From NCBI GenBank assembly GCA_964627055.1, contig CAZVGV010000017.1, forward strand, positions 1-15,096: a DNA stretch of 15,096 nt, given 5' to 3'. Under the pieces are notes generated by a model that did not search any database, was not told the origin of the DNA, and saw only the letters and a program-made list of their open reading frames with translations. Every line of letters starts with the position of its first letter. The first letter of the stretch is position 1. Source of the DNA: JBBTQS01 sp964627055 (GTDB lineage: Bacteria > Patescibacteriota > Patescibacteriia > Magasanikbacterales > JBBTQS01). Of the stretch, positions 1 to 6,203 are shown one piece after another. Both the position numbers and the translations under genes were made by a program.

Positions 1-1015
1 CTGCATACGCGCCAAGCGCTGGATCAGCCGTGAACTGCACAGTGTCTGCTAGGCTAAACCCATACTCCTGCACAAATCGAGTTCGACGCGCAGCTGGCAA
101 CTCAGGTAGTCGTGTTTGCGCGACGATTTCATCGAGTGTAAATGGTGGAATATCCGGTTCTGGGAAGTACCGGTAATCATGCGCCGCTTCCTTCGTACGC
201 TGCTCACGAGTGAGTTGTGCCTGATCGTCCCAACCACGAGTAGTTGTAGCAGTTGGAGGCGTACCAGCTTCCCACAACGTTGTTTGGCGCTCGATCTCGT
301 ACTGCACTGCACGTTCAACCGCACGAAACGAGTTAATATTCTTCACCTCAGTCTTGGGATAGAACTGGCGCGGGCGATGTGTAGCTTCATCATACTCCTC
401 TTCCGGCACCAAACTTACATTCACATCACAACGTAGCTGCCCGTTCTCCATCTCCGCATCCGACACATCCAGATACCGCAATACAAGACGTAGCTCCTGC
501 ATGTAGGCCTTGGCCTCTGCAGCAGAGCGAATGTCTGGTTCGCTTACAATTTCGATCAGTGGCGCTCCTGCGCGATTGAAATCTACCAAGGTCTTATCCC
601 CTTGATGCCATGACTTGGCAGCATCTTCCTCAACATGCAGTCGTGTAACGCCGATGGTTCGTTCCTCCCAGTGCTGTCCTTCACCTACCAGGATCTGCAA
701 TGACCCATGCTCTGCTATTGGACGATCAAACTGGGTGATTTGGTACCCCTTCGGCAAATCTGGATAGAAATAATTTTTTCGATCGAACTTGGTCGGAGAA
801 TTCAGTGTGCAATTGAGGGCAAGTCCTGCGCGCACAGCAAAAACAATTGCCTGACGATTCGGCAATGGCAGTGCTCCTGGCTGTGCCGTACAGATCGTAC
901 AAATCGTCGTATTAATGGCTGCATCAGCACGTTGATTGGGGCACGCACAGAACATCTTGCTCGCGGTCTTGAGTTGCGCGTGCACCTCGAGACCAATAAT
1001 CGGAATAAATCGCAT
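1..1015 (-). CDS. gatB: Aspartyl/glutamyl-tRNA amidotransferase subunit B (3' end outside window)
   Basis: GatB is the kinase/tRNA-binding subunit of GatCAB, which amidates misacylated Glu-tRNA(Gln) or Asp-tRNA(Asn) in the cytoplasm. The reading frame is open for 338 codons from ATG at 1015 and runs off the window edge. Visible family marks are the N-terminal IGLEVHAQL segment (7-15), four zinc-ligand cysteines as CxC (23, 25) and CxxC (39, 42) followed by QPGALP, the YPDLPKGYQ loop (84-92), the ATP-site-like RLHVEEDAAK segment (125-134), DFNRAGAPLIEIV (145-157) and the VKNINSF segment (214-220). A full GatB is about 480 residues, so the cradle end and the tRNA-binding YqeY-like tail are missing. 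The start lies 1 bp after the stop of the membrane-protein gene, with no Shine-Dalgarno, so it is probably translated by coupling as the last visible gene of the operon. Identification is certain. Confidence 0.97.
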   Translation of the reverse strand, partial: MRFIPIIGLEVHAQLKTASKMFCACPNQRADAAINTTICTICTAQPGALPLPNRQAIVFAVRAGLALNCTLNSPTKFDRKNYFYPDLPKGYQITQFDRPIAEHGSLQILVGEGQHWEERTIGVTRLHVEEDAAKSWHQGDKTLVDFNRAGAPLIEIVSEPDIRSAAEAKAYMQELRLVLRYLDVSDAEMENGQLRCDVNVSLVPEEEYDEATHRPRQFYPKTEVKNINSFRAVERAVQYEIERQTTLWEAGTPPTATTTRGWDDQAQLTREQRTKEAAHDYRYFPEPDIPPFTLDEIVAQTRLPELPAARRTRFVQEYGFSLADTVQFTADPALGAYA

Positions 1016-1016
1016 A

Positions 1017-1910
1017 CTATTTTTCTACTGCAAGCGACCCTGGGGTAACACGACGAACTGTTGTTGGTGATTCCATGGTTGTCTCGCGCGCATTCACGTA
1101 TAGCACATACGCGATGCAGAGGAAGATCGGCGTGAGGAAAATCAATGGGATCATGCGCACCACAACACTCACCAATGTTACCACTACCGCCGTAGCTGTA
1201 GAGCCATGTGCAATCGCATCAACCCATGGGCTAAATGCGAGCAATTGCAGCTGTGTGAGCAGCATGTCTGAAAACATTGAAAGAAGAACCGCCGCTACTA
1301 CGAGTACTACCAATCTTCCCATCATTGCTCGAGTTCGCCCTACAACTAATGCACGTGATCTTTTGAATGCTTGAATTCCTTTCATGTTCTCAAGCACCAC
1401 CACAAATCCCACGAAGAAGAACCAACATGCAAATACTACTGCTGGAACAATATACGCATAATACCCAGCCTGCAGTGTCACACCGAGCAAGAAAAGCACA
1501 AAGAAAATGGACGGTACAACCGTGAAGGCATCAGCATACACGGTCCGCAACATCTGAAGTTGCTCCTCTTCTGGAGTGACATGTACATGGTGTACTGCAC
1601 GTACAGCTCCAACGAACCAATAGCACAGAAGCGCCAATGTCACGAAGACACCAATGATAGAAAGAATCCAAAGAAATGGCATGCCCAACGTACTACGAAC
1701 TGACTCGAGGAATGGGTAAAGAGCCGCAAGCCGAACGCCTGCAGGTGATGCGGTCAGGATAGCAAACCACAAGACAAAAACTTGTGCTGCACCTAGTAAT
1801 GAAATACCTGCGAATACGAGTCCTACTCTCGTGAGCAAGGGTGCACCTTTGCTATATAATTCCCAGCCAGTACGCACGATGTCTGGGAATGTCATGAGCC
1901 GATGGTTCAT
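1017..1910 (-). CDS. Six-helix integral membrane protein, GPDPase-membrane-domain-like
   Basis: This is a 297-residue membrane protein of unknown function. Hydrophobic segments lie at about 27-52, 78-103, 129-149, 151-173, 199-215 and 240-272, with polar loops and a basic C-terminal tail. The stretch after the fourth helix (about 171-192) is a VVLENMKGIQAF-KRSRALVVGR-type segment, then a helix. It resembles the repeated unit of the glycerophosphodiester-phosphodiesterase membrane domain and DUF975-like proteins, where a conserved charged loop precedes a helix. No catalytic GDPD domain is present, so a hydrolase function should not be assumed. The start at 1910 is chosen because its ATG overlaps the tmk stop (ATGA). 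A second ATG five codons later (1895) is possible. It sits between tmk and gatB with a 1-bp gap to gatB, so it is co-transcribed, but the neighbours do not explain its role. Family call is moderate. Confidence 0.85.
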   Translation of the reverse strand: MNHRLMTFPDIVRTGWELYSKGAPLLTRVGLVFAGISLLGAAQVFVLWFAILTASPAGVRLAALYPFLESVRSTLGMPFLWILSIIGVFVTLALLCYWFVGAVRAVHHVHVTPEEEQLQMLRTVYADAFTVVPSIFFVLFLLGVTLQAGYYAYIVPAVVFACWFFFVGFVVVLENMKGIQAFKRSRALVVGRTRAMMGRLVVLVVAAVLLSMFSDMLLTQLQLLAFSPWVDAIAHGSTATAVVVTLVSVVVRMIPLIFLTPIFLCIAYVLYVNARETTMESPTTVRRVTPGSLAVEK

Positions 1911-2632
1911 AGTTCTACAGAAAGGTATTGCGAGAGCAACGCTCGCAATTGTGGCTCAAGTATACCAAGTTCTTGGTCTGCGGGGAAGCGATTAATCGTC
2001 GTGCCGCGAGCACGGAATAGTTCTGCAAACGCATCACTTCGATAACACGCGTCAAGCTCCTTCTGAAATGCGAGATACTCAAAGATCGCGTTATCATCCT
2101 TTTGTGCCGCACGGGACGCGAGGCGCTCCATACAACGCTCCGGTGTGACATCCATAAGCATGAGCACATCGGGCCGATGATTAAGAGCATGCGCATTCCC
2201 CTCTCGTTGTGCGATCTCAGTCATCGACAGCTCGTGGTTGTTGTAGCATGACTGATAGCACAACGACGTTGAAACTCCTCGATCTTGAATCACATGCATC
2301 CCTCGCGCCATTGCTGGCACAAGCACGCGCGTGTACAGCACCAGACGATCTAGAGCAAACGCATCTGCCAACGCACCACCCGTATACACGCGACCATTCT
2401 TTTGCACCATCTCCTCACGAATGGCGGCACCAGTCCAGACATACGTCGGCTCAGCTGAAACAATCGCAAAGGTATCCGCAGGAATTTCATGCGGTTCAGG
2501 ATGGCGCTTATGCTCTGCCCAAAAATCCTTCAACGAAAACACCTGGTACTGACGGGCAGTAAGTAACTCCTGCCACGTACGAAGTACCGTCGATTTCCCT
2601 GACCCATCAATACCATCAACCATGATAAACAT
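1907..2632 (-). CDS. tmk: Thymidylate kinase (dTMP kinase family)
   Basis: Predicted to phosphorylate dTMP to dTDP with ATP in the cytoplasm. The P-loop is GIDGSGKST at residues 7-15. A SAEPTYVW-TGAAIRE segment (59-73) corresponds to the TMK EPGGT..G..IR substrate motif, a DR pair is at 117-118 followed by STSLCYQ, and a LID-like arginine region is at about 160-175. At 241 residues it is longer than usual (about 205-215). The DR motif reads DRG instead of the common DRY/DRF, and the EPGGT motif is loosened to EPTYVW, so substrate preference could differ from textbook Tmk. The start ATG at 2632 is 5 bp after the upstream kinase's stop; a second in-frame ATG three codons on is an alternative. 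It sits in an operon with a dCMP deaminase, a dUTPase-like protein and a DHFR-like reductase, which supports a dTTP-supply role. Confidence 0.9.
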   Translation of the reverse strand: MFIMVDGIDGSGKSTVLRTWQELLTARQYQVFSLKDFWAEHKRHPEPHEIPADTFAIVSAEPTYVWTGAAIREEMVQKNGRVYTGGALADAFALDRLVLYTRVLVPAMARGMHVIQDRGVSTSLCYQSCYNNHELSMTEIAQREGNAHALNHRPDVLMLMDVTPERCMERLASRAAQKDDNAIFEYLAFQKELDACYRSDAFAELFRARGTTINRFPADQELGILEPQLRALLSQYLSVEL

Positions 2633-2637
2633 ACTCG

Positions 2638-3189
2638 CTACGTTCGTTCTGTAAGCGCATCAAGCTGCCGATACAAATCCTCCAACGTTCCATTATTATT
2701 AATTTCTACATCTGCGCCCGCTGCCACCTTGCCGATGGTTTGTTCGGTGCTTCGCTCATGCTCTGCTACAAATGTATCAAATGTCTTGGTGCGATCGCCT
2801 GCATTCTCATTACGCTCTTGCATGCGCTCGTATCTTTTTTCCATCGTTGCGGTGATATGCACCAGCACAAAACCTGGCAGTTCTCGCAACACATCTATAT
2901 CCTGTGGACGACGAATTCCGTCAATGCAAACCATTGATGCCACGTGGTCCTGAATTTCATGCCGTACAACCTCTGCCATCAAATTCTCACCAAATGCTCC
3001 GCGCAACGCCTCTGAAACACGAATCAAATTATCCCGTGTCGGCTGGAGATATAGCCGAGCAAGTACATCTCGAAGCATGGAGGAATATCGAACCGTTGCT
3101 GCCTGGTGGCGGTCATGCAAATACTGGCACGCTGTGCCCTTACCACTTGCCATTTGCCCAACAAAACCAAAAATTTTCTTTGGGGTCAT
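2638..3189 (-). CDS. Small P-loop nucleotide kinase (dephospho-CoA kinase / dNMP kinase-like)
   Basis: A 183-residue P-loop kinase. Walker A is GQMASGKGT (11-19). A DGIRR motif (90-94) occupies the Walker-B/substrate position typical of adenylate-kinase-like and dephospho-CoA-kinase-like proteins. A helical LID-like region rich in Arg/Glu (about 116-150) and an EINNNGTLEDL segment (162-172) near the C-terminus follow; I associate the D/N-NxGT-(L/I) tail with dephospho-CoA kinases and deoxynucleoside monophosphate kinases. The substrate cannot be read from sequence. Automated annotation would probably say dephospho-CoA kinase or AAA ATPase, but its place between dCMP deaminase and tmk makes a dNMP kinase (dCMP, dUMP or a 5-substituted pyrimidine) equally plausible; that is inference. 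The start at 3189 follows directly after an intercistronic hairpin (3191-3209). Confidence 0.85.
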   Translation of the reverse strand: MTPKKIFGFVGQMASGKGTACQYLHDRHQAATVRYSSMLRDVLARLYLQPTRDNLIRVSEALRGAFGENLMAEVVRHEIQDHVASMVCIDGIRRPQDIDVLRELPGFVLVHITATMEKRYERMQERNENAGDRTKTFDTFVAEHERSTEQTIGKVAAGADVEINNNGTLEDLYRQLDALTERT

Positions 3190-3190
3190 A

Positions 3191-3209
3191 CGTGAGATCT
3201 AGTCTCACG
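3191..3209 (-). promoter_or_regulatory. Intercistronic hairpin over a stop codon
   Basis: A perfect 7-bp inverted repeat, CGTGAGA/TCTCACG with a 5-nt loop, lies between the dCMP deaminase gene and the small kinase gene. Its first arm in the mRNA contains the deaminase TGA stop, and its second arm ends one base before the kinase ATG. There is no U-run, so it is not an ordinary terminator. It could tie kinase initiation to ribosomes finishing the deaminase, or be an mRNA processing or stability element. Function is inference. Confidence 0.55.
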
Positions 3210-3918
3210 AAGCATACCGTGCAACGAGGGCATCGTGCAACATAGCACTGAGTTGCTTGACTGTTTCGAAGGTATCGGTGACTTCGCACGAACGTAGATC
3301 CACACGAATCTCATGGGGCGTTACATGCACAACCACACCCTCTGGATGCTCTACAACCCCCGTCAGTTCCAATCCCCGACGCAACACCGGAACAATCTCA
3401 GGATGATCGCCTAGTATGTGCACACGTGGTTCCTCGAGCCAATCAGGACGTCGTTGCGGCAAGACCTCGAACAACTCTGTTGCTCCTTCGGGGAGAAACA
3501 CCCGAGTGATGCCTGCGTCGTTCATCGCAGTCCAGCACGCAGCACAGCACCACCAGTGCCCATACAGATACACATCTGCACCTCGTACATCGATTCCCTT
3601 TGCCTGTGCGCGTTGTACTGCGGTTGCCTCTGCGTGTGCTCCGCGACACAACCCACACAAATCATACCGCTCGCCAGTCTTGCAGCCAAAAGCTCGTCGC
3701 ACACAAAAGAGCGGTCGATCTTCTGTTGCTTCGTTGTTGCCTGCAGCTTCGAGCACCTCATCGTTGCGCACGATGACCGCACCCACGCACCAGTTACACC
3801 CTCTTGCCACCGTCTCGCTCACCTGTTGTGCCGCACGAATCCAAGGATGATCAATAGGTACGTACTCAATTCGCCCTCCCTCAGGAAGAAATGGAAATGG
3901 CTTAGGCGATGAATACAT
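3205..3918 (-). CDS. dCMP deaminase with extra C-terminal region
   Basis: Predicted zinc deaminase converting dCMP to dUMP. Residues 1-150 form the cytidine/deoxycytidylate deaminase domain: CNWCVGAVIV (41-50), the catalytic HAE (95-97) and the C-A-A-C zinc pair (C125, C128). Between them is a TGERYDLC...RGAHAE arrangement (81-97) with cysteines at 72, 79, 88 and 91, like the second, structural zinc region of dCMP deaminases and not of CDA or TadA. The protein is 237 residues, and about 75 residues after position 160 are not needed for the deaminase fold. That tail begins with a beta-strand/helix-like RVHILGDHPEIVPVLRRGL segment and I do not recognise it. The gene starts 9 bp after the dUTPase-like gene. 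The product dUMP feeds thymidylate synthesis; if the substrate were 5-methyl-dCMP the product would be dTMP directly. dCMP deaminase identity is good, tail function unknown. Confidence 0.9.
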   Translation of the reverse strand: MYSSPKPFPFLPEGGRIEYVPIDHPWIRAAQQVSETVARGCNWCVGAVIVRNDEVLEAAGNNEATEDRPLFCVRRAFGCKTGERYDLCGLCRGAHAEATAVQRAQAKGIDVRGADVYLYGHWWCCAACWTAMNDAGITRVFLPEGATELFEVLPQRRPDWLEEPRVHILGDHPEIVPVLRRGLELTGVVEHPEGVVVHVTPHEIRVDLRSCEVTDTFETVKQLSAMLHDALVARYAS

Positions 3919-3927
3919 ACGGTGTGC

Positions 3928-4584
3928 TTACTTCATGGGGAACGCGGACTTGAGACCATCGATATTACCACTGCGTACAAAATCAATCTCTTCCTTCCCG
4001 TCCGTCTTTGCACCGAGACTATACGGCGTCGCATCCTGGTACTTGGCGTCCGCTGTACCATGCTTGGTTGCGTCTTCACGCGTGAGCACGCTGCTCAAGC
4101 TATGGAACACGAGCTGGCACACTCGTTCGCCAGGGAAAATTTTGATTGCATGGTTAGTGCTATTGAACACTGGAATTGTGAGATGGCCGCTATAAAACGC
4201 ATCGATGACCCCTCCTTCGATCACCAACCCTCGACGCATCACCGAGCTGCGTGGCGACAGCATTGCGGCATATGACCCATCAGCAAAAGACACTTTCTCC
4301 AATGTAGAAATGATGACAAATTCCTTTGGCTGAATTTCAAAATACTGCCCTGGACTCAACTTGATCAGCTGATAGTATTCCTTGGGCTCTGCATACTCGA
4401 GGTAGTCAGCTGCCATACCAATACGACCTGCAGACGTAAGCTCCGTCGTCTTCGAGACATAAAAGCTCCACCCCACGCGCAAATCGATAGAATTGGGTTG
4501 TAGCTGATACGAATCCAATGCTGGCACAAATCCTAACTTCCCGTCAGCAATATACTGTCGCAACTCAGTTCGGTTGAGAATCAT
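3928..4584 (-). CDS. dUTPase/dCTP deaminase superfamily protein, probably dUTPase-like
   Basis: A 218-residue trimeric dUTPase/Dcd-fold protein. The N-terminus (MILNRTELRQYI, then LQPNSIDLRVG at 28-38) is of Dcd type. The core has PRSSVMRRGL (111-120), GGVIDAFYSG (124-133) and GERVCQLVF (152-160). Aligned with E. coli Dcd, Asp128 and Asn141 keep the same spacing, but the catalytic Glu138 of dCTP deaminases is Pro138 here, while Tyr131 and the IDxxYxG pattern match dUTPase motif 3. The expected activity is therefore dUTP to dUMP plus PPi rather than dCTP deamination. The C-terminal tail (KYQDATPYSLG, 181-191) is nevertheless Dcd-like, not the glycine-rich dUTPase motif 5. The start ATG overlaps the reductase stop by 4 bp (ATGA). 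Superfamily is certain; the exact reaction is inferred. Confidence 0.9.
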   Translation of the reverse strand: MILNRTELRQYIADGKLGFVPALDSYQLQPNSIDLRVGWSFYVSKTTELTSAGRIGMAADYLEYAEPKEYYQLIKLSPGQYFEIQPKEFVIISTLEKVSFADGSYAAMLSPRSSVMRRGLVIEGGVIDAFYSGHLTIPVFNSTNHAIKIFPGERVCQLVFHSLSSVLTREDATKHGTADAKYQDATPYSLGAKTDGKEEIDFVRSGNIDGLKSAFPMK

Positions 4585-5111
4585 ACAGAGGTAATTACTT
4601 CGTAGTGCAGAGATACTACAGTCTCATTGAGACGATCTACAGAGAGCAGTCGCAGCTTGGTGTCCTGTGCAAATGGTACTCCACCTACCTCCCCAAAGAG
4701 TGGCAGGCCTGATCCAAAGACAATCGGTTCTACCGTAAGAATCATTTCGTTGATAAGGCCTGCAGCAAGGAACAACCCATTGATTGTTGCGCCTCCTGCG
4801 ATAACACATTCCTTGTACCCACGAGCCTCAAGTGATGCCAGGATATCAGCAGGCTCGCCCTGCACGAATTCAACTTGTCCAGGAATTGATTGCGCTGTGG
4901 CAGCGTCGTATGACATCACCACAATCAACCGATCCGGCAATGGCCGCCCAATTGTCGCATAGGTTTTTGCACCCATGATCATAACACCAGCTCGCTTCGT
5001 TACTGCAACAAAGAGCTGTTTGTCCTCTTTACTCGTCCAATCTGCGAGATGGTCCGAGGTTCGGCCGATCTTGCCGTCAGCAGTAATACACATTTGCAGG
5101 ATGACCTTCAT
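4581..5111 (-). CDS. Dihydrofolate-reductase-fold reductase (DHFR/RibD C-terminal family)
   Basis: A 176-residue NADPH-dependent reductase of the DHFR/RibD-C superfamily. Marks: MKVILQMCITADGKIG N-terminal strand and loop (1-16), W25, MGAKTYATIGRPLPDR (46-61, closely DHFR-like cofactor loop), IAGGATING (104-112) for NADPH binding, and LTVEPIVFGSGLPLF (125-139), which is RibD-C-like. There is no deaminase domain and no riboflavin gene nearby. Next to a thymidylate-synthase-family gene and a dCMP deaminase the likely role is reduction of dihydrofolate to tetrahydrofolate; this is inferred from context. The start is set at 5111, not at an in-frame ATG at 5138, because the upstream codons lie inside the promoter and the conserved MKVILQ strand begins here. 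First gene of the seven-gene minus-strand operon. Confidence 0.85.
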   Translation of the reverse strand: MKVILQMCITADGKIGRTSDHLADWTSKEDKQLFVAVTKRAGVMIMGAKTYATIGRPLPDRLIVVMSYDAATAQSIPGQVEFVQGEPADILASLEARGYKECVIAGGATINGLFLAAGLINEMILTVEPIVFGSGLPLFGEVGGVPFAQDTKLRLLSVDRLNETVVSLHYEVITSV

Positions 5112-5120
5112 AGTAGACCT

Positions 5121-5150
5121 ACTATGCCAAAGAACCACAGGTGTTGTAAA
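5121..5150 (-). promoter_or_regulatory. Promoter of the nucleotide-metabolism operon
   Basis: On the minus strand TTTACA (5145-5150) is followed after 18 bp by CATAGT (5121-5126), 9 nt before the reductase ATG. A transcript would have a leader of only 2-3 nt. The -35 box overlaps the -10 box of the divergent serine-hydrolase gene, so the two promoters probably compete. The -10 match is imperfect. Confidence 0.5.
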
Positions 5151-5152
5151 CT
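5147..5152 (+). promoter_or_regulatory. -10 box of the serine-hydrolase gene
   Basis: TAAACT ends 6 nt before the ATG at 5159, the spacing expected for a leaderless mRNA. No convincing -35 is visible; the place where it would lie overlaps the -10 of the opposite promoter. There is no Shine-Dalgarno before this start. Confidence 0.4.
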
Positions 5153-5158
5153 AATCGC

Positions 5159-6193
5159 ATGTTTCCATCTATACAAAAACACAAAACACTCCTCAGTATT
5201 CTCTTAGGCTTTCTTGGTCTTGCAGGGGCTGTCTGGGGCGGGTTCACTTTTGGGATCTACCATGCGTCCGCTACGCAGAAAGAGGCCCGTGGTGTGTTAT
5301 TGCGCGATAATTCGTACCAACTCCCGCACATCAATCCGTTACTCATGTGTGAAGTAACCACCAAGGAGGTAGCGGAGTTACTCCCTATCAAGCAGGCAAT
5401 TGAAACGCATCTTCAGTCTCTCCAAGATATGGGCGATGTTAGCTCCGCCTCTGTCTATGTGCGACTCATGAACAGTGGTCGCTGGTTCGAAATCAATCCC
5501 GACGAACTATATACCCCAGCAAGTCTACTCAAGCCCGCAGTTCTTATTGCATACCTACGCATTGCTGAAACCGATCCTGCGATACTCAACAACACCATTC
5601 TTTTCCAACCGAGATCGAATGCACATACTGCTATCGTTGCTCCGACACACCCCCTTACTGTAGGCCAGAAATACACGATCGCTGAATATCTCAACCAGTT
5701 GATAACAGAATCGGACAACCAAGCGTTAGAGGTGCTCCGTACCTATCTCAACCAAATGCACCCAACCGCGCTTTCGCGAACGTACGAAGATCTTGCACTT
5801 CCCTCTGAGAATGACCCGCGAGCACAATCCATTACGCCACGAACGTATTCGAGGCTCTTCACGCTTCTCTATAACGCTACGTACCTCGGACGCGAAACGT
5901 CTGAAGTTGGCATTTCGCTTCTCCTTGCATCTGCCTACAAAAATGGATTGGTTGCCGGCGTTCCCACAGGAACCCAAGTTGCGCACAAATTTGGTGAACG
6001 TGCCATTGCAACACCCGATGGTACACTCACAGATCGCGAGTTCCACGACTGCGGGATTGTGTACTACCCAGGCCACCCCTACTTCATCTGCGTTATGACC
6101 AAAGGTACAGATTTTACTCGCATGCAGCAGTCGATCGCAGCGCTTTCCAAGACTGCGTACGAGAATATTGATACGTACTTCAAGAATCAATAA
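5159..6193 (+). CDS. Membrane-anchored serine hydrolase, class A beta-lactamase fold
   Basis: A 344-residue protein with a short basic N-terminus and one hydrophobic segment (about 10-33) acting as an uncleaved signal anchor, so the domain is extracytoplasmic. The serine-hydrolase motifs are in order: SxxK as SLLK (122-125) in TPASLLKPAVL, SDN (185-187) and a K-F-G triad (277-279) in place of KTG. The omega-loop Glu-x-x-Asn of true class A beta-lactamases is not evident between SDN and KFG; the region reads EDLALPSENDPRAQSITP. It is therefore better called a penicillin-binding-type or peptidase-like serine hydrolase than a resistance enzyme. A cell-wall role is plausible but unproven. It stands alone on the plus strand, divergent from the nucleotide operon and converging on the thyA-family gene with 10 bp between stops. 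Confidence 0.88.
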   Translation: MFPSIQKHKTLLSILLGFLGLAGAVWGGFTFGIYHASATQKEARGVLLRDNSYQLPHINPLLMCEVTTKEVAELLPIKQAIETHLQSLQDMGDVSSASVYVRLMNSGRWFEINPDELYTPASLLKPAVLIAYLRIAETDPAILNNTILFQPRSNAHTAIVAPTHPLTVGQKYTIAEYLNQLITESDNQALEVLRTYLNQMHPTALSRTYEDLALPSENDPRAQSITPRTYSRLFTLLYNATYLGRETSEVGISLLLASAYKNGLVAGVPTGTQVAHKFGERAIATPDGTLTDREFHDCGIVYYPGHPYFICVMTKGTDFTRMQQSIAALSKTAYENIDTYFKNQ

Positions 6194-6203
6194 CTTACGT
6201 GCA

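Noticed and set aside
5112..5138. Longer start for the DHFR-like reductase
   Set aside because: The nine extra codons lie in the promoter region and do not resemble the family.
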